A stretch of 64,000 bases of DNA from Planctomycetaceae bacterium (GTDB lineage: Bacteria > Planctomycetota > Planctomycetia > Planctomycetales > Planctomycetaceae), in contig JABISG010000053.1 of NCBI GenBank assembly GCA_018699955.1, positions 1 to 64,000 on the forward strand, written 5' to 3'. Under the pieces are notes generated by a model. That model saw nothing but the letters and a program-made list of their open reading frames with translations, was not told the DNA's origin and ran no database searches. This document shows positions 1 through 8,500 of the stretch, one piece after another. Each line of letters opens with the position of its first letter. Position 1 is the first letter of the stretch. The translations under genes were made by a program, and so were the position numbers.

Positions 1-59
1 ACGTCAGCACGACGCAACTTGGCAATGATCTGGTCCACCGTGTGTCGGTTCTGTTTCAT
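1..59 (-). CDS. IS3-type transposase OrfA, N-terminal fragment cut by window edge
   Basis: Twenty codons are visible, reading MKQNRHTVDQIIAKLRR and then ADV before the window ends. This start resembles the helix-turn-helix OrfA protein of IS3-family elements, which begins with a short basic stretch followed by a (T/V)xxQIIxKLR(E/R)AD helix. An AAAGGA ribosome-binding site lies 9 nt upstream (revcomp of about 69-74). The rest of the element lies outside the window. Its end should fall between here and the stop of the Dabb gene at 92; a TGAACACCCGG stretch (revcomp of about 77-87) may be near the terminal repeat, but I cannot confirm the boundary. Family assignment rests on 20 residues only. 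Confidence 0.6.
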   Translation of the reverse strand, partial: MKQNRHTVDQIIAKLRRAD

Positions 60-91
60 CTCAAAGAATCCTTTCCGGGTGTTCAGCCCGG

Positions 92-538
92 TCAAGATTC
101 TCTCACTCGCTGTGGATCAATTAAAGGGGGGAAGGCCAATTTCGTCCAATAATCGAAGACGAGAACGTTTTCCACGTGTGGTCCCACGAGTTTGACGAAT
201 TCCTGGTGTGCGGGATGCGGGAGGTACTCTTCGCGGCCCTTGGCGTTGCGGAAGGTGACCAGGAATCCGTGGGTGAAACCGGCGGCTTTGTTCTCGACGC
301 TGACGTCGGTTCCCCATTCAAAGTCTTCAATCGCGTCGATTTTCCCCGGCAGCGCGGCGAACGTTGATGTGATCTCTTTGACTTTCGCTTTCGACGTCTC
401 CTTCTTGAATTGGAACAGCACGACGTGCCGCAGCAGTTTGGCGGATTCCTTCTGACTCGATTTCTTGTCGGCATTCACGGCGGAAACTCCAGCCAGTACC
501 AGTCCGGCGACGATTGTTAATGCGATGGTTTTTTTCAT
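92..538 (-). CDS. Secreted Dabb (stress-responsive alpha/beta barrel) domain protein
   Basis: 148 residues. Residues 1-23 form a Sec signal peptide (MKK, hydrophobic core, then VNA-D). The remainder is a Dabb domain: it opens with LRHVVLFQFK (residues 36-45), has the central HGFLVTF strand near 90-96 and the YLPHPAHQEF segment near 105-114, and ends with the VLVFDYW strand. Dabb domains are small dimeric ferredoxin-like folds; exported ones are common in planctomycetes and their substrate is generally unknown. The open frame continues upstream for 34 more codons, but the signal peptide fixes the start here. The C-terminal tail after KLAFPPL runs towards the IS3 element at 1-59 and could be altered by that insertion. 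Confidence 0.8.
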   Translation of the reverse strand: MKKTIALTIVAGLVLAGVSAVNADKKSSQKESAKLLRHVVLFQFKKETSKAKVKEITSTFAALPGKIDAIEDFEWGTDVSVENKAAGFTHGFLVTFRNAKGREEYLPHPAHQEFVKLVGPHVENVLVFDYWTKLAFPPLIDPQRVRES

Positions 539-630
539 GGGTGCCTGTTCCAAAGGGGTTGTGTGATGAGAACGGTTTGTTTGCAGTATTAGGCCAGCAT
601 ACGGGAGGTGGCGGGGTGACGCAAAGCGGT

Positions 631-660
631 TTGATCCCACGGGGCGCGGCCCGTGGGCTT
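631..660. repeat. REP-like palindrome, copy 1 (8-bp stem, 6-nt loop)
   Basis: CCCACGGG (636-643), loop GCGCGG, CCCGTGGG (650-657). The whole 30-nt unit is nearly identical to 49571-49600. It lies just downstream of zwf and may act as its transcript end, although no U-tract follows. Confidence 0.7.
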
Positions 661-677
661 TAATGCCAATTCACCGC

Positions 678-2213
678 TCAATCGGATTGTTGCCAGTTGT
701 GGCCGGATTGGGACAGGAGATTCTCGGCCTTTTCCGGTCCCCAACTTCCGGCAGCGTAATTGGGGAAGCAATCGGGCTCGGTTGCCGACCAGGCAGCCAG
801 AACGGGGGCGACAACATCCCAACTCGCTTCGACCATGTCGGCCCGTTGAAACAACGTCGCGTCGCCGAGCATACATTCGTAGAGCAACCGTTCGTAACCC
901 GTTTGTGGTTTGCTGCCGAAGTAATCTTTGTAATTGAAATCCATATCGACATTTCCCAGCCGCATGACCGCGCCGGGAACCTTGGCTCCGAATCGCAACG
1001 AAATCCCCTCGTCCGGCTGTAACCGTAACAGCAGCCAGTTGGGGTCGAGATGATCGACCGAACTATCGCGAAACAGCGAAAACGGTGCCCGTTTGAAGCG
1101 GACGGCAATCTCTGTGGTGCGACTGGTAAGACTCTTGCCTGTCCGCAGATAAAACGGAATGCCCGACCAACGCCAGTTGTCGATGAACAACTTCATCGCC
1201 ACGTATGTCGGCGTCTCCGACTGCGGATCGACGTGTTCTTCGTCGCGGTAGGCGACCGCCGGCTCACCGCCCACAATCCCTTCACCGTACTGTCCGCGCA
1301 CGGTATCTTGCAGCGCCCGTTCTTCAGTCAAAGGTTGAATCGCTTTGAGAATCTTCACCTGTTCGTCGCGGACGGCATCGGCGTCGAACGAGATCGGCGG
1401 CTCCATTGCCGTCAGCGTGATGAGTTGAAAAATGTGGTTCGGCACCATGTCGCGAAGCGCGCCTGACTTATCGTAATAGCGGCCGCGTTTTTCAACGCCG
1501 ATCGATTCCGCCACCGTAATCTGCACGTGATCGACGTAACGGCGATTCCAGACCGGCTCGAAGATTCCGTTGGCGAAACGCAGCGCCAAGATATTCTGAA
1601 CGGTTTCTTTGCCGAGATAATGGTCGATGCGATAGATCTGCGATTCGGTCAGCACGTCGCGCAGCTGGCGGTTCAATTCCCGGGCCGATTCGAGATCGTT
1701 TCCGAACGGTTTCTCGACGACAACGCGTCGCCAGCAATCGTCGGTTTCCTGTGTCAGCCCCACTTTTTGCAATTGCTGCGGAATCTCGCTAAAGAAACCG
1801 GGCGCGGCGGCCAAGTAGTATAAACGATTGCCGGCCGCCTGATGTCGCTCGTCGATTTCGTCCAACAGTTGCCGCAAGCGGGAGTATGTTTCGGCACTCT
1901 TGAAATCGCCACTGAGATAGTACAGGCGCTCGGCGAACCAGTTTTGCAATTCGTCGGTCAATGCCTCAGTCGCGTGTTCTTTCAGTCCGGCGCGTACGTT
2001 TTCGCGGAAGTCGTCGTTACTCCACGGTCGCGTTGCCACGCCGACGATCGCCAGCGATGCGGGCAGCAGGTTTTCTCTCGCCAGGTTTGCCAATGCCGGG
2101 ATCAGTTTTCGGCGTGTCAAATCGCCCGATGCGCCGAAGATGACGATGACGCACGGGCCGGCGGGTCGTCCCGCTGATTGCACCGATGTGTCGTCTGATT
2201 GTGATGAATCCAT
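678..2213 (-). CDS. zwf: Glucose-6-phosphate 1-dehydrogenase
   Basis: 511 residues, a normal length for the family. It oxidises glucose 6-phosphate to 6-phosphogluconolactone with NAD(P)+, the entry step of the oxidative pentose-phosphate and Entner-Doudoroff routes. The nucleotide-binding motif [13 protein letters not shown] is at residues 27-39, EKPFG at 167-171, and the substrate-binding signature RIDHYLGKE at 195-203 with its conserved His198. The open frame extends 79 codons further upstream, but that part is Arg/Ser-rich, unlike the family, and overlaps the next gene, so the ATG at 2213 is chosen. No gnd or pgl gene is adjacent, so zwf seems to be a stand-alone unit here. Confidence 0.96.
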   Translation of the reverse strand: MDSSQSDDTSVQSAGRPAGPCVIVIFGASGDLTRRKLIPALANLARENLLPASLAIVGVATRPWSNDDFRENVRAGLKEHATEALTDELQNWFAERLYYLSGDFKSAETYSRLRQLLDEIDERHQAAGNRLYYLAAAPGFFSEIPQQLQKVGLTQETDDCWRRVVVEKPFGNDLESARELNRQLRDVLTESQIYRIDHYLGKETVQNILALRFANGIFEPVWNRRYVDHVQITVAESIGVEKRGRYYDKSGALRDMVPNHIFQLITLTAMEPPISFDADAVRDEQVKILKAIQPLTEERALQDTVRGQYGEGIVGGEPAVAYRDEEHVDPQSETPTYVAMKLFIDNWRWSGIPFYLRTGKSLTSRTTEIAVRFKRAPFSLFRDSSVDHLDPNWLLLRLQPDEGISLRFGAKVPGAVMRLGNVDMDFNYKDYFGSKPQTGYERLLYECMLGDATLFQRADMVEASWDVVAPVLAAWSATEPDCFPNYAAGSWGPEKAENLLSQSGHNWQQSD

Positions 2214-2289
2214 TCGTGTCGATTCCGGTAAGGAGTCACGCCCCGCAAGCGAGACGGCTAAGTGGTGTGGCGGTTGTTCGTGATGGCTA

Positions 2290-3840
2290 TTATGGGGAAA
2301 CCTGCGCAACGCGTACCGCAGTAAAAGGGGACCGTGGTGTGCGGCGGAGCAGGTGAACGGTGATACGCGTGGCGTTACTTTCGCCGTAGATCCAGAGTTC
2401 GCTGACTTGGCCGGCAGTGGCGATGCGCGTGACCGACGTCGCGATGCCAAGGACGCCGCGAACCTGCGTCGCCGTCATTCCTTTGATTACACGTCCTTCG
2501 CGGGTCGCCTTCTGAATCGGTGTCTCCAGACGCTTCTTAACATCCCCAATCGGAACCCATTCACCGTCGTCCAACCGGTAATCCAGTTGCGTTAACCTTT
2601 CGGTAATTCGTTCCGATTCCGGACTCAGCTTGTAGGCTTCCTTCAAAAGGGCCACCCCTTTGTCTCGATCTTCGAGCAGGTCGATATATTCATCGGCCGC
2701 CTTGAGCAGCCCGATCGGCCCTTCTTTGCGGAACTGCGATTCGGTCGCCTTTAGCCATTTCTTGACAGCTTCGTCGGCCTTCGCCGGTTGTTTTCGACGC
2801 CGGAATCGATCGGCCAAATCGAGCATTTCCTGCCGTGTCAGCCGGTCGATGTTGGACAGACGCGTTTTCATTTCTTGCTCGCGTTGCCGTTCGGCCAACT
2901 CGTGTTGCTCGGGCAGCGTCTCATCAACGCGGTCGGCAATGGCGAAACCGTTGTCACCGTCGGCCTCGGCAGTTTGCAAGATCGATGCGAGCAAGACGTC
3001 GCTGTAGAAAATGCGATGCAGTTTTTTTCGGGCCTTCTCGTCCGCTTGCCGATAGACGGAAACCGGGTTCGCGCGATATGTTTTTTCCAATTCAGGCTGC
3101 GGCGTCGGCAAACGTTCGGTCACACCCGGAAGCTGCTGCTTGAGCGCATCCAATAGCAACTTCATGTCCGGCCGTTTTGTCTTCTGCAATTCTTCCCACG
3201 TCGTTCGATGGGCCTCGTGAACGAATTGCAGGCGAATGGAGTCGGGCAGTTTGAGGTCGGCTGCTTTTTTTGCGAGTGCCAACAACGTGGTGGCGTTCAC
3301 ATCCGGTAATGTCCTGCGTTGCAGTTCGATGCCGCGGCGATTCGCTTCGATGGTCCGTTCGCGGAGCACCTTGTCTTCGTAGAATTCCGCTCGCTTCCCA
3401 GCCCATTTGGCCAGGTTAAACCAATCTTCAGAATTGTCGCGGCGGAGAGCTTTCTTCTTCAATTCGTACCGAATCGCGTCATCGGAGTGAAAACGGATAC
3501 TGCTGACGACAATCACCCGCTTCCGATCCACAACTTGCAATCGGCCGAAGATTTCCACAACGCCATGTTTGGCCGGCGGTTTGCCGAACGTTTCACCTTG
3601 AGCTGGCAGGAAGACCTGCGAACATTTCTGCAGCGTCAGCCGATTTGGTGCCTTCGATGAAATCCGGCCTTCGATGCGGTAATCGACATTGATGGCAACC
3701 TTCTTCATCTCCAGCAACTTGTTGTATGACTCAACAAACAGCAGAGGAGTTTGTGCGGCCAAGTCGGCCGTGTTGAAGCACAGGGCGAGAATGGCCCCGA
3801 TGAGAGTCACTGAAAATCGTCGTTGATCGAGATGTTTCAT
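2290..3840 (-). CDS. Secreted hypothetical protein with C-terminal BamE/OmlA-like motif
   Basis: 516 residues with an N-terminal signal peptide (hydrophobic [10 protein letters not shown], cleavage near LAAQ, residue 30). The middle is Lys/Arg-rich and helical, with TPR-like spacing (NLAKWAG..., ALAKKAADL..., DLADRFRRR...). Near the C-terminus the pattern [12 protein letters not shown] followed about 18 residues later by ELWIYG resembles the SmpA/OmlA/BamE fold, where GMxxxQVxxLLG precedes a Trp-Tyr strand; this is an inference from the motif only. The ATG overlaps the TGA of the upstream gene (3837-4988) as ATGA, so the two are probably translated together and act in the envelope. Function unknown. 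Confidence 0.75.
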   Translation of the reverse strand: MKHLDQRRFSVTLIGAILALCFNTADLAAQTPLLFVESYNKLLEMKKVAINVDYRIEGRISSKAPNRLTLQKCSQVFLPAQGETFGKPPAKHGVVEIFGRLQVVDRKRVIVVSSIRFHSDDAIRYELKKKALRRDNSEDWFNLAKWAGKRAEFYEDKVLRERTIEANRRGIELQRRTLPDVNATTLLALAKKAADLKLPDSIRLQFVHEAHRTTWEELQKTKRPDMKLLLDALKQQLPGVTERLPTPQPELEKTYRANPVSVYRQADEKARKKLHRIFYSDVLLASILQTAEADGDNGFAIADRVDETLPEQHELAERQREQEMKTRLSNIDRLTRQEMLDLADRFRRRKQPAKADEAVKKWLKATESQFRKEGPIGLLKAADEYIDLLEDRDKGVALLKEAYKLSPESERITERLTQLDYRLDDGEWVPIGDVKKRLETPIQKATREGRVIKGMTATQVRGVLGIATSVTRIATAGQVSELWIYGESNATRITVHLLRRTPRSPFTAVRVAQVSP

Positions 3841-4988
3841 GGGGCGGCCTCGATCATGCGTGCCTGTGCCGAGAGCAGCGTTGTCGTCTTGGCTGCCGCG
3901 TCTTCATCATCACTGATGAAACCCATGATCTTCAGGGTTTCGGCGTTCGTCCACAGAAAGGCCGTCTCGGGATTGAACTCGACAACCAAAGTCGGCCGGG
4001 GCTTCTTTCTGATGTGGCACCCGGCAAGTTGAGCGGCAAACAGCACGCGCTGCGGATTCTTCTTCGAGCGAAGCGGTTCAAAGACCGGCAGGTTGGCGTC
4101 GATTTCAACCGCGCTCGTGCCGACGGTGAAAGGGATATCCAGCACCCAGCGCACGGAACCTCCGTCCCCTCCGACTGGCATCAAATTGGTTTCCATCACA
4201 ATCCACTGGCCGGCGTACAGATCGAGCGCATGCGATTCGGCGTTGGCCCGTTCATCCTTGCTGCCTGCGGCCAACAATGTCTCATGCGCCTCTTCGACGA
4301 TCAACAGGAATGGCTGAGCGGTCAAGTTGGATGCCGCGTTTGTTTCCTTCGCCAACTGGCAAGTTTTTCGCGACGATGCGTCGTCGCGGCCTAGAACTTC
4401 GAACGCACGACATGCTTCGCCGAAGTGTACCGCAGCCTTTGCCAGATCCCCCTGCTGCAGCGCCGCGTTTCCCGCTTGCCGCTCGCTTTGTACGACCTGG
4501 GCTGCCCTGTCGAGGGATCGAGCACGCAAGCCCCACCAAATCGTCAACGAAATGATGACTACGGTTAGCAACATGACGACGCGAAACGGGGTAATGCGTT
4601 TCTGTCGCGGCTTGGTCGTGGGCAATGCCGCCGGTGTTGAGATCGCTTTCTCTTGGACAGACGAAACGTCGTCCTCATCCTCAAAAATCGGCTCGACCGC
4701 AATTTGATCTCGCTGGGCGTTTTGCCTCGACCGTGCGGTGGGAGCCGGCGTCTCCTGTTGTCGCCGTTTTGGCTTGCCCGAATCTCTCGTCGGCCGTAAC
4801 GGCGGATAGACGTCGGCAGGCAAAACGAAAACCACGGCACCGCAAGCACTGCAACCGACCGTCTGGTGTCGCCGTCGGCGAGTTCCCGAGAGGATCTGTC
4901 CGCAGTCGCAGAGGACCTCAAACGGTTGCGGTTCTTCCTCGCGATCCTTCGCACGAGTTTGTTTGGATTTTGCGAACCAGCCGGGCAT
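3837..4988 (-). CDS. Membrane hypothetical protein with N-terminal zinc ribbon
   Basis: 383 residues. The N-terminus carries a zinc-ribbon-like pair of knuckles (CDCG at about 28-31 and CSAC at about 46-49), followed by a basic, low-complexity linker. A single transmembrane helix lies near residues 133-152 (VVMLLTVVIISLTIWWGL). The C-terminal half has a TPR-like helical pair (QAGNAALQQGDLAKAAVHFGEAC) and a beta-rich end, and is probably outside the cytoplasm. It is translationally coupled to the secreted protein downstream (ATGA overlap). I do not recognise the family; the zinc ribbon / TM / helical-repeat plan is frequent in planctomycete proteins of unknown role. Confidence 0.75.
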   Translation of the reverse strand: MPGWFAKSKQTRAKDREEEPQPFEVLCDCGQILSGTRRRRHQTVGCSACGAVVFVLPADVYPPLRPTRDSGKPKRRQQETPAPTARSRQNAQRDQIAVEPIFEDEDDVSSVQEKAISTPAALPTTKPRQKRITPFRVVMLLTVVIISLTIWWGLRARSLDRAAQVVQSERQAGNAALQQGDLAKAAVHFGEACRAFEVLGRDDASSRKTCQLAKETNAASNLTAQPFLLIVEEAHETLLAAGSKDERANAESHALDLYAGQWIVMETNLMPVGGDGGSVRWVLDIPFTVGTSAVEIDANLPVFEPLRSKKNPQRVLFAAQLAGCHIRKKPRPTLVVEFNPETAFLWTNAETLKIMGFISDDEDAAAKTTTLLSAQARMIEAAP

Positions 4989-5536
4989 ACGCAGTTGCCG
5001 AGTTTAACTGACAAAAAAACGAAAGTCCCCTGCACGCTGGGGCGATGACAACCCATCGCAACCGTGGACGACATGCAACTCAATTGATTATCGACGCGCC
5101 ACGGCGAACGGTCAATGTTCGATTGCCAGACAGTGGCGAATCGTCACCAGTCTGTGTCCCAGGCGAGTGTGAATCCGTCAAGACCGTGGTTTCTGCTCTC
5201 GCTTGCGCAGCCAGAGAGTGTATGGGCCGGTCCTGCTGGTGTTGCCGAATTTGCGGCTGTGCATGCCGACTCGTCGGCGACTCAGCATCCGAATCGATAC
5301 GTGCGGACGCAACGTTTGATAGAGCTCGGATTTGCGGATGTTTTCGGTGTCAAGCTTTTGACGAGGGGTGTTTTGTGACCTATATGCAAGCGGAAACCTC
5401 CATGAATAAGACATGACAGGCCGTATCGACCAGCTCATGGCGGATAACGGGTGTCGCCCGACAAATCAGCGACAAGCCCCGATCCTGACGATTATCAGCA
5501 AACACAACGATGCCAGCAATCACCGGAGCGAACCCC
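4989..5536. other. Intergenic region between divergent genes
   Basis: About 550 nt between the zinc-ribbon gene (minus) and the FHA coiled-coil gene (plus). Short frames exist on both strands, but they have no signal peptide, no recognisable domain and a composition unlike the neighbours. It should hold the two divergent promoters; I see no convincing -35/-10 pair. Confidence 0.5.
5525..5528 (+). promoter_or_regulatory. Ribosome-binding site that decides the start of the FHA protein
   Basis: GGAG lies 8 nt before the ATG at 5537. The alternative in-frame ATG at 5510 has no such site. Confidence 0.55.
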
Positions 5537-8500
5537 ATGCTCGCCACTCATAATGCACCGACCGATCAAAATGACATTCCGTCCCGCCAGCAGATATTGG
5601 TGATCGAGCCGATTGGTGACGCGGCCGTATCTCAGCCGATGGTGCTGCTGCCCGGGAAATACCTTATCGGATCGGCGGACAACTGCACGCTGACTTTGCA
5701 CGGCGACGGCGTTAATTCTCGGCACTGCCTGATCATCACCGATGAGGATCAGTCGTTTGTTTGGACATTCGACGCCGACACGTGGCTCAATGAAAGCCGT
5801 GTACGGGAAGCCGTGTTGCACGCCGGCGATCAGTTGACGGTCGGATCGGTTCAACTCCGAATCCGTGAGGCCACCGCGCAAGAGCGTTTGGACGATTCAG
5901 AGAATACTTCGTCAGCTTTGGCCGATGGTCACGCAAGCGATCGTCGTCCGATGACAAGTCCGTCGGACGTGAACGTTGAGCGAATTAGTGTTGATCGTCT
6001 CAGTGACGAAATGGAGCGTCAACTTGCGGAACTGCGGAACGAGGTCACCAGTCAACAACAGAAATTGACCGAAGCCCTGGAACGGCAAAACGCGTCGGTT
6101 GATCGTGTCGCCGAGCAGCAGCGCGAGGCCAATTCATCCGATCAACGGATCGAAACGGCCAATCGAAAAGAATCGCTGCTCCGCGAACTGTTAATCTCGG
6201 TGCAGGTGCGATCAGAGGAACTGCACGAGCAGCACTCTGTCATGTCGGCCGAACAGGCCCGTATTCTCGATGAGATTTCGCGCCGCAGAAACGACGCGAC
6301 AATCGAGTCGGCATTGATTCGTACGAATAGTGACCGACTTGAACTGCGCGAGCGGGAGTTAGAAGGACGCAACGCCAACCTGCACGAACGGACGCAAAAA
6401 TGGGAAGAGGCGAAACGCCGCACCGAACAGGTACACTCGCAACGCGATCGACAGGCGACGGAACTGCAGGCCGAACTCGATCACCGCCAAACCACAATCG
6501 ATCAGCGCGATGAGCGGCTTCGTCAACTGCAACAGGAATGCCGTGAGCAGCGCGCCCGCATCGACGACCGCGCTGCACAGTTAAGCGATGAGCAGGCGCG
6601 ACACGCGGAAGAACACAACGCTCGCAAAGACGCATTGTCGGCCCGGCTGACGGGCATGGCGCATTGGGAATCGACCATTGCCACCAAACGGGGGGAAGTG
6701 GAAGAACTGGCCGAATCGCTGCAAGCCAGCGAAGAACAGTTTCGCCTCCAGGAAGAGGATTGGCGACATCGTCTCGAATTGGTTGCCGACACCGCAGAAC
6801 GGCAGCAATCGTTCGAGACCGCGCTGGCTGAGCGGAAGCAAACATTGGGAGAGGAGCAGCAACGTCTTGAATCCCGCACCGACGAGCTCGAACAGCACGC
6901 CGAATCACTGGAGAGAGAGCAGCGCGAGTTGGATGAACGGGCTGACACACATGCCGCAGCCAAAAGGGATCAAGAGGGGATGCGCGCACGGCTGAGTGAT
7001 CAGGCCGAACAACTCGGCCAGCAGGAGCAAGTACTCGGCCAACGAGAACAAGAAGCGACCAAACTGGAAAACCAGCTCTCAAGTTGCCGCGATGACCTGG
7101 CCGAGCGCGACCGGCAGTTAGCCGCAGAGCGACACGAGTGGGAAGTGGAAGTTCGAAAGACGCGAGACGAGTTGGAAGTCGCAAACACGGACTTGACCGA
7201 CGTAAGAGAATCTCAGCACGATGAGTTTGCCCGGCGCGACGAGGCATTAGATCGCCGCGAAACAGAACTGTCGGAATTGCAGAACCAAGTGTCAGCCGAC
7301 CGGATTGCGCTCGACGAGGCAGTCGAGGAACTGTCAGCCGAAAAACAACTGTTGACGGACGACCGTCGGCAATTGGACAAAAGCCGCAACGCACTCGCCG
7401 CCGCTGAACACGATACCGACCGGGAGTTGGCGATCGTCCGCAGCGAGCAGGAACAGCTGCGGCAGCAACAACAGCAACTCGCCGCCGCACAACAACAGTG
7501 CGACGAAAAGCAACGTGAGATTGATTCACAACAGGGTGAACTCGCAGGCAAGCGCCAAGAATTGGCCGACTCGCAGGAAGAACACGACCGCCGCGAGGCA
7601 GAGCTGAAGGAAGAACGTCGCGCAATTGACGAACTGTGTCGTTCACTGGAGGCCGATCAAACACAGTTGGAACAGGACCGCGGGGAAATCAACGATCAGC
7701 GGCAGCAACTCGAACAAATGCGCGAGCAACTAGCATCGCAGCAGCAACACATCGACGAAGGGCATTCAGAACTGGAAAGCGACCGTCAGAAGCTGGACGC
7801 CGAACAGAAACGGTTGCTCGACCAACAACACACTTTGGAGGCCGACGCCGAACAACTCTCTGTCAGAGAACAACAGTTGGAATCGGGAATTTCCGAGCTG
7901 AAAGAAGAGCAGAGTCGCTTCGAGGCCGATTACGAATCGTTGACGACACTTCAGGACGAAACTCGCAATGAGCGAGAAACACTCGATGGACAACAGGCTG
8001 ACATAGAAGCGGCGCACAAAACGCTCGAACAGGAACAGTCCGCGTTACGGCAAGAGCGCGAGGCGTTCGAGGCGGTGCAGAGCGAGATCGAAGTCGAGCG
8101 AACATCGCTTATATCGGAGCAGGAAAGACTCCAAGCCGATCAAGAATTGTATGAAACGGCCCGAGCGGAATGCGAAGTACAACAGGCACAGTTCGAGAGT
8201 GACCGCGAGTCGTTCGATGCGGAACGGACTGGTGCCGAAGAATCGCAGACGGATTTCCAACAAGAGCAAGCTGCATTCACCACGGCGCAGAATGAACTGC
8301 AAGCAGCACAAGGCACGCTGAAATCCGAACAGGACACGTTGAATGCCGAGCGATCATCGTATGAGGAATCCCGCTCGGAGTGGGAATTGAAACGAACGGA
8401 ATTGGAGAACCAGCGCGAAGCACTGGAAGCGGACCGCCAGAAGTTCGATACCGAACGCACCAATGCCGAATCGTTACACGACGATGTCGAAACACAGCGG

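Noticed and set aside
5045..5416. Cys-rich plus frame in the 5-kb spacer
   Set aside because: No domain, no ribosome-binding site, and it overlaps another short frame of equal quality.
6240..7664. 474-codon minus-strand frame within the coiled-coil gene
   Set aside because: Arg/Pro/Val-rich composition of an antisense shadow of a Gln/Glu/Arg-repeat region.
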